DNA of 64,000 bases from Nocardia kruczakiae NBRC 101016 (GCF_001612965.1 NZ_BDBL01000034.1:36509-100508); one strand, 5' to 3'; counted from the first letter of the stretch, positions 8,320 through 17,622 are shown. The notes: generated by a model from the sequence alone, not told the origin. Numbers and translations: made by a program.

Positions 8320-9780
8320 GTGAGTGCTGTCGATGTCGCGGGAGTGACCGTCCCGCACGTGGATTCGGTGTTCGTGGGCGGCGAGTGGATCGCCGCCGAC
8401 GGTCCGGTGCACGACGTGGTTTCACCCGCCACCGAAGAGTCCGTCGCGCAGGTCGTACTGCCCTGCTCCGAACAGGCCGGCGCGGCGTTGCGGGCCGCGG
8501 ACGAGGGACGGGCCTGGGGGCGGGTGCCGGTCGGAACCCGGGTGGAGATCTGCGCCCGATTCTGCGCGGCTCTGGAGGCGCGGTTCGCCGAGATGGGCAC
8601 GGTCTGGGCCGCGGAGGCCGGAATGCCGATCCGCTACAGCGCCACGCTGCACAAATTCGGTGCGGCCGGTGCGTGGTCGGCTGCCCTGGAATGCGCGGTC
8701 GACGCGTTGCGCGACGACACCCGCAAATCGATGCTCGGCGAGGTGCTGGTCCGCCGCGAACCGGCCGGGGTGGTGCTGGCGATCATGGCCTACAACGGTC
8801 CGCTGGTCACGATGGGCACCAAGGTGATTCCGGCTCTACTGGCCGGTTGTCCGGTGATCGTGAAGGCGGCGGTGGAATCGCAGCTGATCATGCGGCTGGT
8901 CGCCGATTGTGCTGTGGGAGCGGGCTTTCCGCCGGGTGCGCTGAGCATCCTGTGCGGTGATGTGACGATCGGGCGGCAGCTGACCGCCGACCCGCGGGTG
9001 GACATGGTGTCGCTCACGGGCGGACGGGTCGCGGCCCAGCAGATCATCGAGGCGACCCGGCCGCGATTGGCGCGCACGCACCTGGAACTCGGCGGGAAAT
9101 CCCCGGCGCTGATCCTCGACGACGCCCCACTCGACCGCGTCCTGAAGACGCTGGTGCCCGGTGCGACCGGCGGCACCGGCCAGGTGTGCGCGGCCCTGTC
9201 GCGGGTGCTGATTTCCGAGCGCCGCCACGACGAGCTGATCGAGGCGATGCGTTCGGCGTGGCAGCGGCTGCGGATCGGTGATCCGCTCAACGGAGAGACC
9301 CGGATCGGGCCATTGGTGAACGAAGCGGCACGACGTCGCACCGAGGAATTCGTGGACCGGGCGCTCGGCGCCGGTGGTCGGGTGGTCACCGGCGGCCGGC
9401 GGCCACGGCACACCGGCACCGGCTGGTATTACGAGCCGACCGTGATCACAGGTCTGCCGCCGGACGCCGATCTGGTGCGCAACGAGGTGTTCGGGCCGGT
9501 GACCGTCGTGCAGACCTATCGCGATCTCGACGAGGGCGTGTGGCTGGCGAACGACACCAGCTTCGGTCTGGCCGCCTCGGTGTACACCGCCGATCGGGCC
9601 GCGGCACTGGACGTGGCTTCCCGCATCAGGTCGGGGTCGGTGGCGGTGAACACCTTCGGTCCCGCGGTCAGCGCACCGTTCGGCGGAGTGAAGGGTTCGG
9701 GGTGGGGGCGCGAATCGGGCCCGGAGGGGATCGCGGAATTCACCGAACTCAAACAGATCGTGATCGGCCCGGGCGTCTGA
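8320..9780 (+). CDS. NAD(P)-dependent aldehyde dehydrogenase
   Basis: A 486-residue ALDH-superfamily enzyme with the catalytic glutamate block LELGGKSPALIL, the catalytic cysteine in GGTGQVCAALSRV, the cofactor loop in SLTGGRVAAQQI (where most relatives have FTGS) and the C-terminal APFGGVKGSGWGRE. It oxidises an aldehyde to the carboxylate. The GTG at 8320 is chosen because a GAGG site lies 6 nt before it; GTG 8308 overlapping the previous stop is possible. It follows the duplicated EthD-like gene by 8 nt and precedes a CoA ligase, consistent with making the acid that the ligase activates. Confidence 0.87.
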   Translation: MSAVDVAGVTVPHVDSVFVGGEWIAADGPVHDVVSPATEESVAQVVLPCSEQAGAALRAADEGRAWGRVPVGTRVEICARFCAALEARFAEMGTVWAAEAGMPIRYSATLHKFGAAGAWSAALECAVDALRDDTRKSMLGEVLVRREPAGVVLAIMAYNGPLVTMGTKVIPALLAGCPVIVKAAVESQLIMRLVADCAVGAGFPPGALSILCGDVTIGRQLTADPRVDMVSLTGGRVAAQQIIEATRPRLARTHLELGGKSPALILDDAPLDRVLKTLVPGATGGTGQVCAALSRVLISERRHDELIEAMRSAWQRLRIGDPLNGETRIGPLVNEAARRRTEEFVDRALGAGGRVVTGGRRPRHTGTGWYYEPTVITGLPPDADLVRNEVFGPVTVVQTYRDLDEGVWLANDTSFGLAASVYTADRAAALDVASRIRSGSVAVNTFGPAVSAPFGGVKGSGWGRESGPEGIAEFTELKQIVIGPGV

Positions 9781-9852
9781 GGTGGAGAACGAGGAAATGA
9801 CGCCGATACGGCGGGCCCGCAGCGCTGCGGGCCGATGGAAGGACGGTACGTC

Positions 9853-11535
9853 GTGAACTTCACCCGAGTTCTCGACTCGGTAGTCGATCAGATTCCCGCG
9901 ACCGGGCGCGACCGCACCGCGGTGGTGTTCGACGGCCGGGAGCGGATCACCTACGAGCAGCTGCTCGACAGCTCCCGCCGCTATGCGAGCGCCCTGCGCG
10001 AACTGGGCCTCGGCAAAGGCGATCGGCTCGGGCTGATGCTCTACAACGACGCCGAATATCTGCCGCTGTGCTTCGCGGCGATGCGGCTGGGCGTGATCGC
10101 CGTGCGGCTCAACTTCCGGCTCGCGCCCGCCGAACTCAGGTTCATCCTGAACGATTCGGGGTGTCAGGCGGTGGTGATCCACAGCAGCCTGCTCGCCAAG
10201 GTGGAGCCGGTGCGTGCGGAGCTGTCGGTCGAAACCTTCGTCGTCCGAACCGATTCCGAGCACGATACGCCGGAATGGGCGCATCCGTTCGATGTGCTCG
10301 GCGGCTACGCTCCGCTGGGCGACGCGCCGGAGGTCGCCGCCGGCGATCCGATGTCGCTGCTCTACACCTCCGGCACGACGGGTCTGCCCAAGGGCGCGGT
10401 GTGGACGCATGCCAACACCGTGGCCGCCGCGACCGCACAGGCGCTGCGGTGGCGTTTCTCGCCGCAGACGGTCGCCCTGGTGCCCGGACCGCTGTATCAC
10501 GCGGGCGCCGTCGAGGCGGTCACCGCGCCCGCGCTGCTCATGCACGGCCGGGTGGTGACGCTGGCCTCGGGCAACTTCACCGTCGATCACCTGCTCGAGC
10601 TGATCGAGCGGGAACAGGTGACCGACTGCCTGCTGTTCTCGTTCATGCTCAACGAGATGCTGCACCTCGGCGACCTCGAGCGGCGGCTCCCGGAGTCGCT
10701 GCGGCACTTCATCATCGGCGGCGACACCATGATGCCGTGGATGGTCGCGGAGGTCCGGCGACGGCTGCCCGGTATCCGCCTGACCCAGGTGTACGGGCTC
10801 ACCGAGGGGGGAGCCATTGCCACCACCCTCGACGACGAGGACTTCGATTCCCAGCCCGACAGCATCGGGCGCCCGCTGCCGCTGGCCGAGGTGAAGGTCT
10901 GGAACGGGGACGGCGATATCGCGGCCGGTGAGGCCGCGGTCGGCGAGGTCGGCGAGATAGTCGTCCGCAGCGGTGCGGTCTGTGCCGGCTACTGGAATCG
11001 CCCCGACGCCAATCGTGACACCTTCGTCGACGGATGGTGTCGCACCGGCGATCTGGGCTACGTCAACGCCGACGGGTTCCTGATCCTCGCGGGGCGGGCC
11101 AAGGACATGATCCGCAGTGGCGGTGAGAATGTGTACCCTGCCGAGATCGAAGCCGTCCTGACCGCGCATCCGCAGATTCAGGACGCGGCGGTGATCGCGG
11201 TTCCGGACCCGAAGTACACCGAGGTCGGCTGCGCGGTGCTGGTCGCCGAAGCCGGTGTGCACCTGGACGAGGCGGCGCTGCGCGCGTACTGCCGAGAGCG
11301 GCTGGCGTCCTACAAGGTTCCGAAGTACTTCGTCGAACAGGACGAACTCCCGCGCAACGCCTCGGGAAAGATCCTGAAATACACGCTGCGCGCGCGATAC
11401 GAAAATGCCGGCGCGACAGCCGATTCCCAGCAGGAGAACACAACCCCGCAGACCGGCACGGCCGGGCCCGGTGTGGCGGGCAGCGCCGACGGCGAGGTCG
11501 TCCCGGCCGATGACAATAGTGAGGCAGTCCGATGA
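9853..11535 (+). CDS. AMP-forming acyl-CoA ligase
   Basis: About 560 residues of the ANL superfamily. The P-loop is LLYTSGTTGLPKGAVWTHAN, the A5 motif is YGLTEGGA, the hinge region is RTGDLGYVNADG and RAKDMIRSGGENVYPAE, and the catalytic lysine lies in PRNASGKILKYTLR. A low-complexity tail of about 40 residues follows. The GTG at 9853 has GAAGGA 9 nt upstream and gives a start like relatives; ATG 9835 is an alternative. The enzyme forms acyl-AMP and then acyl-CoA from a carboxylic acid. The downstream SDR overlaps by 4 nt, so the two are coupled. Confidence 0.88.
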   Translation: MNFTRVLDSVVDQIPATGRDRTAVVFDGRERITYEQLLDSSRRYASALRELGLGKGDRLGLMLYNDAEYLPLCFAAMRLGVIAVRLNFRLAPAELRFILNDSGCQAVVIHSSLLAKVEPVRAELSVETFVVRTDSEHDTPEWAHPFDVLGGYAPLGDAPEVAAGDPMSLLYTSGTTGLPKGAVWTHANTVAAATAQALRWRFSPQTVALVPGPLYHAGAVEAVTAPALLMHGRVVTLASGNFTVDHLLELIEREQVTDCLLFSFMLNEMLHLGDLERRLPESLRHFIIGGDTMMPWMVAEVRRRLPGIRLTQVYGLTEGGAIATTLDDEDFDSQPDSIGRPLPLAEVKVWNGDGDIAAGEAAVGEVGEIVVRSGAVCAGYWNRPDANRDTFVDGWCRTGDLGYVNADGFLILAGRAKDMIRSGGENVYPAEIEAVLTAHPQIQDAAVIAVPDPKYTEVGCAVLVAEAGVHLDEAALRAYCRERLASYKVPKYFVEQDELPRNASGKILKYTLRARYENAGATADSQQENTTPQTGTAGPGVAGSADGEVVPADDNSEAVR

Positions 11536-12329
11536 GCGTCCGCAGCAAACCCGAATTCGCACTGGTGACCGGCGCGGCCGGCGGGGTCGGCACGGCGACG
11601 GTGCGCCGGCTGGTCGCCGACGGAGCCAAGGTCGCGGTGACCGATATCGACGCCGACCGGCTCGCGGTGCTCGCCGACCAGACCGGCGCGCTGGCCCTGC
11701 CTGCCGACGGTACCGACCCCGACGCGATTCACGAGGTCGTGGCGCGGGCCGCCGCCGATCTGGGCGGCATCGATACCGTCATCGCCACGCAAGGCGCCGC
11801 GATCTCCGGTACCGCGAATCCGAAACACGCCGCGGCATACCGGAAAGCGCTCGACGTCAACGCGCACGGCTCGTACTACCTCGCCGGTGAGGTCATGCCG
11901 CACCTGATCGAACGCCGCGGGTCGCTGGTGTTGTTCGCCTCCACGGCGGGCCTCATCGCGGGCCCACCCGGAACCGTCGGCTACACGGCGGCGAAGGCGG
12001 CGCTCATCGGCATAACCCGCTGGCTGGCAAGGGAATACGGCCCGAAGGGTGTGCGGGTCAACGCGGTCTGCCCCGGCTGGATCCGGACCCCGCTCGGCGA
12101 GGGGGCGATGACCTATCTGGCTCAGCGCGAAGGCATCACCCTCGACGAGGCCTATGCGCTGACCACGAAACACGTCCCGCTGCGCCGGCCCGCCGAACCG
12201 GAGGAGATCGCCGCGGTGTGTGCCTTCCTGGCCTCCGGTGATGCCTCCATCGTCACCGGGCACGTGCTGGTTGCCGACGGGGGAGGGTCCGCGGTGGACG
12301 CCTCCACCATCGTCTTCGACGAAAACTGA
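11532..12329 (+). CDS. Short-chain dehydrogenase/reductase
   Basis: A 265-residue classical SDR with the cofactor motif TGAAGGVG near residue 15, an active-site serine in FASTAGL, the catalytic pair in YTAAK (about 153-157) and the usual C-terminal VLVADGGGS. The acidic residue DIDA after strand 2 suggests NAD(H). It overlaps the ligase by 4 nt and is the last gene of the hyu operon, followed by a short stem-loop. Likely substrate is a hydroxy- or keto-acyl intermediate; this is inferred from context. Confidence 0.85.
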   Translation: MSVRSKPEFALVTGAAGGVGTATVRRLVADGAKVAVTDIDADRLAVLADQTGALALPADGTDPDAIHEVVARAAADLGGIDTVIATQGAAISGTANPKHAAAYRKALDVNAHGSYYLAGEVMPHLIERRGSLVLFASTAGLIAGPPGTVGYTAAKAALIGITRWLAREYGPKGVRVNAVCPGWIRTPLGEGAMTYLAQREGITLDEAYALTTKHVPLRRPAEPEEIAAVCAFLASGDASIVTGHVLVADGGGSAVDASTIVFDEN

Positions 12330-12335
12330 ACCACC

Positions 12336-12354
12336 ACAGCGCTGTTTGCGCTGT
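12336..12354 (+). terminator. Short stem-loop after the hyu operon
   Basis: Arms ACAGCGC and GCGCTGT enclose TGTTT, 7 nt after the SDR stop. There is no T-tract, so termination strength is uncertain. Confidence 0.4.
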
Positions 12355-12451
12355 CGACGCGTCGTAGCTCGTCGGACGGACCGTCGAGCTGCGGGAGCGT
12401 TTGCCCGGCAGGCTTCGGGCTCCGACTGCCGTGAGTGCCGATCGCCGACCT

Positions 12452-12471
12452 GCCTGGCGCCGGCGCCAGGC
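12452..12471. repeat. Perfect 20-bp palindrome
   Basis: GCCTGGCGCC followed by its exact complement, in the 270-bp gap between the convergent SDR and AraC genes. It is probably part of the termination region for one or both genes; the rest of the gap shows no gene. Confidence 0.5.
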
Positions 12472-12599
12472 GAGTGCCGGTGTCAGCGCGCGGCATTCGC
12501 CGTGCTGACGCCGACGCGAGCATCGCTGCCGGGACAATGCCCTCGTGCTGGCAGCCCGGCCTGCAGCCGGGGAGGCAATGCGCAGCTGCGAAATCCGGC

Positions 12600-13580
12600 T
12601 CAGCGTCGCAGGCGGGCGAGCGTCTCCGACGGTGTGACCGCGAAACGTTCACGGTACTGCTGAGAGAAGCGCCCGAGATGGTAGAAGCCCCATCTGGCGG
12701 CGACCTCGGTGATGGATGTCGCGGTGCCGGAGGTCAGTTCCAGGTGCACCCGGTCCAGGCGTACACCGCGCAGATAGGCGGTCGGTGACATGCCCACCAC
12801 GTCCTGGAAGCCGGCCTGCAGGGCACGCGGGCCGATACCGGCGCGGGCCGCCAGATCGGCGGTGGTGATCTCCGCGTCGGGCTGGTCCTCGATGTAGTCC
12901 ATCAGTTCGCGAATCTTGGACCGCCGGGTATGTGCCGGCTTGCTGTGCAGCAGAGGAGTCAGCTGACTGGGCACCGCCATCAGCAGCTGGGTCATGAGCG
13001 CCGATTCCAGTTCCTGGCAGGCGCTGGGCACGGTGGCGAGCCCGCCCGGCCGGTTCAGTTCGGCGTAGAGGAAGCCGGTGGTCGCGATGAGCGCCGAGCC
13101 GAGCCCGCTGCCCAGATCGAAATCGACGTCGAAACGGATTCCGTCGTCGACCGGCACACCGGCGAGCTTGGACGCGTGCGCCTCGAGCAGTTCCTTGGGA
13201 ATCTTGACGTGGTACTGCCACGACCCCGCACTCCACGCGACCATCACCGGATAGCGCGGCACGAACACCGCCCCGGCCTGCCCGCCCGCGATGGTGCGGC
13301 GCACGCCGTTCTGGGCGACGACGCTCTCACCGGTGACCGGGAGATTCACGTGATAGCACAACTGCATCGGCGGACCGTGGATGATCGCCTCCGTGCCGTA
13401 GCTCATGCGTGCCACGGTCAGCCGGGGCGCGGGTGCGAGATCGAGCTGGAAATCGAGCTCACGCACGTCCGCCAGCTGTACCTCGTGCCGGGCGAACCTC
13501 CTGGTGACCTGCTCGATGGCGGCGTCGACATCGCCGGTGTGGAAACTCAGCCGGGGGTCGGTGTGCAGTTTCTCGGGCAC
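12600..13580 (-). CDS. AraC-family transcriptional regulator
   Basis: A 326-residue protein with an N-terminal AraC-binding-like cupin region (about 45-200) and a C-terminal double helix-turn-helix of AraC/XylS type (about 225-320). The latter includes ITTADLAARAGIGPRALQAG, FQDVVGMSPTAYLRGVRLDR and the closing AARWGFYHLGRFSQQYRERF. The start is GTG at 13580 behind GGAGG. The AT-rich box 2 lies 58 nt upstream, in the only gap separating it from ltrA, so this regulator appears to belong to the AT-box regulon. Effector unknown. Confidence 0.87.
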   Translation of the reverse strand: MPEKLHTDPRLSFHTGDVDAAIEQVTRRFARHEVQLADVRELDFQLDLAPAPRLTVARMSYGTEAIIHGPPMQLCYHVNLPVTGESVVAQNGVRRTIAGGQAGAVFVPRYPVMVAWSAGSWQYHVKIPKELLEAHASKLAGVPVDDGIRFDVDFDLGSGLGSALIATTGFLYAELNRPGGLATVPSACQELESALMTQLLMAVPSQLTPLLHSKPAHTRRSKIRELMDYIEDQPDAEITTADLAARAGIGPRALQAGFQDVVGMSPTAYLRGVRLDRVHLELTSGTATSITEVAARWGFYHLGRFSQQYRERFAVTPSETLARLRR

Positions 13581-13638
13581 CGTATCCTCCTCGCGACTCA
13601 GCCTACCCGCGCCTTTCGGCGGCTGTGGAGCCGGTGAA

Positions 13639-13649
13639 ATATATTATAT
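13639..13649. promoter_or_regulatory. AT-rich box 2 (ATATATTATAT)
   Basis: Exact copy of the 11-base element, 58 nt upstream of the AraC start, directly abutting the end of ltrA. Confidence 0.6.
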
Positions 13650-14834
13650 CTAAAGTTCGGTGTTGTGACCCGAATCATGTGATTCGGCGCCGGAGTCCGC
13701 GCCTGCGGCCGACGGCGTGGTGGTCCGCGAAATGACGACCGCCAGCGTGAGCAGAACGCCGACCAGCACGAAAATCACCGTCCACGGCGGCAGCCAGTAC
13801 GCGAGCGCCGCCCAGACCGCCAGCGCGCCTGCCCCGGCCAGGCGGGTCCGCCATCCGCTGCCCATCTCCCACCGGAAGAAGATGGCCTGGGCCAGGAGAT
13901 AGAGCATCGGCCCGGCCAGTACGAGCACACCGGCCGTGCCCGCCGATTCGCTGACCGGCTGTGCCAGCAGGAGTTCACTGCCCGCGGCGAACACCACCAG
14001 CCCGGCGACCACGCCGTAGATGGTGTTGATGCCCACATGCACCGCGCGGATCGGGTTCTCGATTTCGGCGGCATGGCTGACCACGAGTTCTTCGGAGCGG
14101 CCGAAATACACCGCCCACAGGCAGACGAGCGCGGTGGCACAGCCCAGCGCCAGCACGAGCACCACGGGTTCGCCACGATGATCGGAGATCACCCGGCCCA
14201 GCGTCAGAACCGTCTCGCCCAGCAGAATGATGAGGAACAGCCGCATCCGTTCCAGCATGTGCTCGGCGTCGAAGGGCAGATGTGCGGTAGGCACGGCTCG
14301 GCCCCGCACCGGATGCGCCGTCCAGGTGCCGACCAGGTCGATCGCGGCACCCGCCGCCCAGCAGTAGAGCCGGATATCGGGTCCGAGCGCGGCGCCGGCG
14401 ATCCAGAACGGCGCCGAGACCGCGAACCAGATCAGCACATGGCGGAAATGGGTACGCAGCGGGGGTGTCGGTGCCGCCATCGCGGCACAGGCGGCCGGCC
14501 CGCCCAGTGCCACCAGCATGGGCACGACGAAAAGCCACGGCCCGTCGTCGAAGGCGTGGGCGATCCCGGCATTCATGAACAACGCCAGGCCCATCACGGC
14601 AAGGGTGATCGTCCGGGTGGCGCGCCGCTCGATATCGAGCAGCGTCACCTCGAAACTGGTGAAGGCCCACACCCCGCACACCGCGACCAGCATCACCAGC
14701 GTCTCCGCGGCACTGCGCCAACTCAAATGTGCGGTCAGATGGTGGGTGAGCTGGCCGATCGCCAGCACGAACACGAGGTCGAAGAACAGTTCCAGCGGCG
14801 AGACTTCGCGCCGGGTGGGTGTCGCCCGCGTCAT
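13650..14834 (-). CDS. ltrA: Low-temperature-requirement A (LtrA) family membrane protein
   Basis: A 394-residue polytopic membrane protein with roughly ten to twelve hydrophobic segments. The opening SPLELFFDLVFVLAIGQLTH is the LtrA signature, and the central PFDAEHMLERMRLFLIILLGE with its charged ERMR is the second conserved block. LtrA was named from Listeria growth at low temperature, but its biochemical activity is not known. The ATG follows AGGAGG. It shares orientation with the AraC gene downstream, but the AT box between them suggests separate transcription. Confidence 0.88.
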   Translation of the reverse strand: MTRATPTRREVSPLELFFDLVFVLAIGQLTHHLTAHLSWRSAAETLVMLVAVCGVWAFTSFEVTLLDIERRATRTITLAVMGLALFMNAGIAHAFDDGPWLFVVPMLVALGGPAACAAMAAPTPPLRTHFRHVLIWFAVSAPFWIAGAALGPDIRLYCWAAGAAIDLVGTWTAHPVRGRAVPTAHLPFDAEHMLERMRLFLIILLGETVLTLGRVISDHRGEPVVLVLALGCATALVCLWAVYFGRSEELVVSHAAEIENPIRAVHVGINTIYGVVAGLVVFAAGSELLLAQPVSESAGTAGVLVLAGPMLYLLAQAIFFRWEMGSGWRTRLAGAGALAVWAALAYWLPPWTVIFVLVGVLLTLAVVISRTTTPSAAGADSGAESHDSGHNTEL

Positions 14835-15018
14835 CGCTCCTCCTCGGCCGCCGACATTCCTTGCGTTGCCGAACCGATGGCCCGTCGATGCGGTGACCGT
14901 CGTGGCGTCGTCTCGGCAGCAGGCGGCGCCACCAGCGGCTCAAGGCGGGCTGATCACGATACTTCGCTTCGCAGGCGCAGCGAACAAGGGCATCGGCGCC
15001 CGAGGGGGTGAACCAACC

Positions 15019-15073
15019 GTGCAAAACCTCGCCGATTCTCGCGATTTTCGCGCATTCTCGTCGAGGTTTGCAC
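15019..15073. repeat. Inverted repeat between prpD-like and ltrA genes
   Basis: Arms GTGCAAAACCTCG (15019-15031) and CGAGGTTTGCAC (15062-15073) are complementary apart from one extra A and enclose a 30-nt loop. It lies just past the end of the MmgE/PrpD gene (minus strand), so it may terminate that operon; a long-loop operator is the alternative. The 260-bp gap holds no gene. Confidence 0.4.
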
Positions 15074-15095
15074 GGAAAATTCAGCCCTCGCCGAC

Positions 15096-16490
15096 CTAGA
15101 TCCGCAGCAGCGCAGCGAATTCCGCGGCCGGCTGGTCCAGATCACCCGCGGTGATCGCCCGCAGCAGCTGAGCGCTGCGTCCGGCGCCCAGGTCGGCGAC
15201 CGTGAGATCGCGGAACTTCGCGTCCAGATCCGCCTGGGACATAGGGTTCTCGGCGGTGCCCAGGGGGCTGTCGACGAAGATCTTGTCGCTGGACCCGTCG
15301 GCGTATCCGACGGTGATGTCGGCGATCCATTTACCCGGATAGGCGGTGTCGAGTTCGGGTTTCACCTCGATCTTCACTCGGCGGGCCAGGGCCGCCACGT
15401 CACTGCCCTCGCTCAGGTCCAACTGCCCGGACATATAGTCGTGGTGGGCGCGGAAGCCGTTGCCGCGGCCGAGGACCGACATCGCGAACTGGAACGGCAG
15501 GCTGTACTGCAGGTGTTCGATCGTCTGTGGCGCATAGGCATTCGCGTTCTTGTTGCCGACGATGACGTTGCCGCCGGTCTGGATGCCGAGCCGGATGCTC
15601 TCGATCTCACCGGCCCGGTCCGCCAACTGCCGGGCGCCGTCGATGTAGGCGTGGTTGATGCCGCAGCAGCAGTAGGGCTTGATCCACACCTTGGTGATCT
15701 CGAACGGAGCGTCCGCGGCGAAGGCCGATTCCGCACCGTCGGCGACATCGCGTCCGACGAAGGCTCGGTAGAAGCCCTTACCGCCACTCAGGAACGTGGT
15801 CGGTCCCGTGATGCCCGCCGCCGCCATCTCCGCGGCGCGGATCCCGTTGCGGGTGCCGATCCCGGAGTGCAGGCGCTTCACCGAACCGCCGGTCGAGGTG
15901 TATTCGGTGGTGCCCGAGCAGTGGCTGAACGCGATCGACAGCGCGTGCAGGGTGCGTTCGGCGTCGAATCCGCGCATCTTCGCCACGACCGCGGCGGCCC
16001 CGAAGTTCGAGAGCAGGCAGTGCGGATGGAAACCGCGCTCGAGCAGTTGCGGTGCCGCCAGGACGCCGATGCGGGTGTAGACCTCGTAGCCGGCGACGAT
16101 GCCGGTGATCACCTCGCGCATCGAGGCCCCCAATTCCTCGCCTATCGCGAGCGCCGCCGACACTACGCAGCTGCCCGGATGGCTGGAACTGGCGCGATGC
16201 GCGTCGTCGTATTCGAATCCGTGCCCGAACGTGGCGTTGACGAAGGCGGCGTCCGCGGCGCTCATCGCGTCGCCGGTGGCAGTGACGTGCGCGGCGCCCG
16301 GTGCGTGCGAGGCGCGGGTCAGCTCCAGCACCGCCTTGCTCCACGGCAGGGACGCGCTGCCCACCTGCAGGGCGAGCTGATCCTGCATCAACTGCCGCGC
16401 ACCGGCGAGGGCGTCGGCGGGGATGGTGTCGAATTCGAGGTCGGTGACCAGGCGGGCCACCGCCTGCTCCAGTGCGGGAATGTTCTGCAT
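15096..16490 (-). CDS. MmgE/PrpD family protein (copy 1)
   Basis: A 464-residue MmgE/PrpD-family protein with an N-terminal all-helical domain carrying NATFGHGFEYDDAHRASSSHPG (the D-D-x-H-x-x-x-x-x-H-P active-site motif, about 85-105) and the KPYCCCGINHAYID block around 275. The family includes 2-methylcitrate dehydratase, cis-aconitate decarboxylase (itaconate-forming) and epimerases. The second copy at 42202 differs in this region, so the two likely act on different substrates. It lies 16 nt after the broken aldehyde dehydrogenase in one operon. Neighbouring CoA-transferase genes make a C5-dicarboxylate substrate plausible but unproven. Confidence 0.82.
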   Translation of the reverse strand: MQNIPALEQAVARLVTDLEFDTIPADALAGARQLMQDQLALQVGSASLPWSKAVLELTRASHAPGAAHVTATGDAMSAADAAFVNATFGHGFEYDDAHRASSSHPGSCVVSAALAIGEELGASMREVITGIVAGYEVYTRIGVLAAPQLLERGFHPHCLLSNFGAAAVVAKMRGFDAERTLHALSIAFSHCSGTTEYTSTGGSVKRLHSGIGTRNGIRAAEMAAAGITGPTTFLSGGKGFYRAFVGRDVADGAESAFAADAPFEITKVWIKPYCCCGINHAYIDGARQLADRAGEIESIRLGIQTGGNVIVGNKNANAYAPQTIEHLQYSLPFQFAMSVLGRGNGFRAHHDYMSGQLDLSEGSDVAALARRVKIEVKPELDTAYPGKWIADITVGYADGSSDKIFVDSPLGTAENPMSQADLDAKFRDLTVADLGAGRSAQLLRAITAGDLDQPAAEFAALLRI

Positions 16491-16506
16491 CGATCAACCT
16501 TTCGGG

Positions 16507-17347
16507 TCAGGCCAGGGTGTCCAGCAGCGGCCGCGGCAGGCCGTAGGACTTGATCTCGACGTAGGCGTCGAAGCCCTCCGGCCCAGCCTCGCGGCCGATC
16601 CCGCTGTTCTTGAATCCGCCGATCGGGGCGTGGAAGCCGACACCGCTGCCGTTGACTTCGACTGTGCCGGTGCGGATCCGACGCGCCACCGCCAGCGCGT
16701 GTTCGGGGTCGGCGGCGAAGACCGAGCCGTTGAGCCCGTATTCGGAGTTGTTGGCGATAGCGATCGCCTCGGCCTCGGTGTCGTAGGTGTGCACGGTCAG
16801 CACCGGGCCGAAGACCTCGTCCTGCGCGATCTTCGCCGCCGGATCGACATCGGCGAAGACCGTCGGCTCGACATGCCACCCGCGGTCCAGACCGGTGGGG
16901 CGGCCGCCGCCGATGACGAGGTTCGCTCCGGATGCCTTGGCGCCGTTGCTATATCCCTCCACCCGGGCGCGATGGGTCGCGCTGACCATCGGGCCGATTT
17001 CGGTGGCCGGATCGAAGGGATCACCGACGGGCATGGATTCGATCATCGCGACCAACCAATTGAGCGATCTCCTCGGCCCGGTCGGCGAACTGCGCGCTGA
17101 GTTTGCTCAGCACCGCCATGCGCTCGGCGAGATCGCTCCGCCCCCAGGGGCCGGAGTCGAAGGCGCGGCGCGCGGCACCGACCGCGGCGTCGATATCGGC
17201 CTCCACGCCCTCGGGGACCCGCGCGATGATCTCCTCGGTGGCGGGGGAGATCACGTCGATGATCCGCTCCGACGCGGGCGCGACCCAGGCGCCGTCGATG
17301 AACAACTTGTCGTACGGCGCCTGCCGGACAGCTGCCTGTCGGCTCAT
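16507..17347 (-). pseudogene. Aldehyde dehydrogenase with large internal deletion
   Basis: The first part (from ATG 17347, AAGGAG upstream) encodes an intact ALDH N-terminus through EEIAQLV, about 98 residues. The sequence then jumps, in another frame, to LVAMIESMPVGDP and continues to a normal C-terminus with GFHAPIGGFKNSGIGREAG. Compared with the 488-residue ALDH at 43811, about 205 residues are missing, including the cofactor-binding centre and both the catalytic Glu and Cys. The junction near 17051-17058 contains a tandem ACCA repeat, consistent with a deletion between short direct repeats. No active enzyme can be made. Confidence 0.85.
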
Positions 17348-17453
17348 TACTGACTCCTTGTACTGCGCGCGAGCGCCGCAGAAGCGGCGTGGTGCGGACC
17401 TGGATCGCGCGAGGTGATGTGGGGCAGGACAGATGGCCCATGTGATCCGGATA

Positions 17454-17464
17454 ATACAAAGTAT
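17454..17464. promoter_or_regulatory. Weak AT-rich inverted repeat upstream of the ALDH pseudogene
   Basis: ATACAAAGTAT within an AT-rich island, 106 nt upstream of the broken ALDH start. It is a perfect small inverted repeat but matches the 11-base AT box poorly, so it may be only a promoter. Confidence 0.3.
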
Positions 17465-17583
17465 ATGATGCTGACTCGGCTACTAGAGGTGCGGGCATCG
17501 GATCGTCGCGGTGAACCCGACCGTCGCCGCTCACCGGGGGAGACGTCGCGAGTTCAAGGGAACCTCTACCGAGTCTCGAAACA

Positions 17584-17594
17584 ATATATTATAT
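17584..17594. promoter_or_regulatory. AT-rich box 3 (ATATATTATAT)
   Basis: Exact copy of the element, 28 nt upstream of the CoA-transferase start at 17623. The surrounding 275-bp divergent region otherwise holds only promoter-like sequence. Confidence 0.62.
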
Positions 17595-17622
17595 TAAAGC
17601 GAACATAGTCTGGAGGCATGAC

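Noticed and set aside
8836..11562. 908-codon open frame on the minus strand opposite the ALDH and acyl-CoA ligase genes
   Set aside because: Same reason: it is antisense to two well-supported genes, and its composition is not protein-like.
13637..13652. AT box 2 as a terminator of ltrA
   Set aside because: It has no GC stem and is identical to boxes clearly upstream of other genes, so it is better read as the AraC control site.
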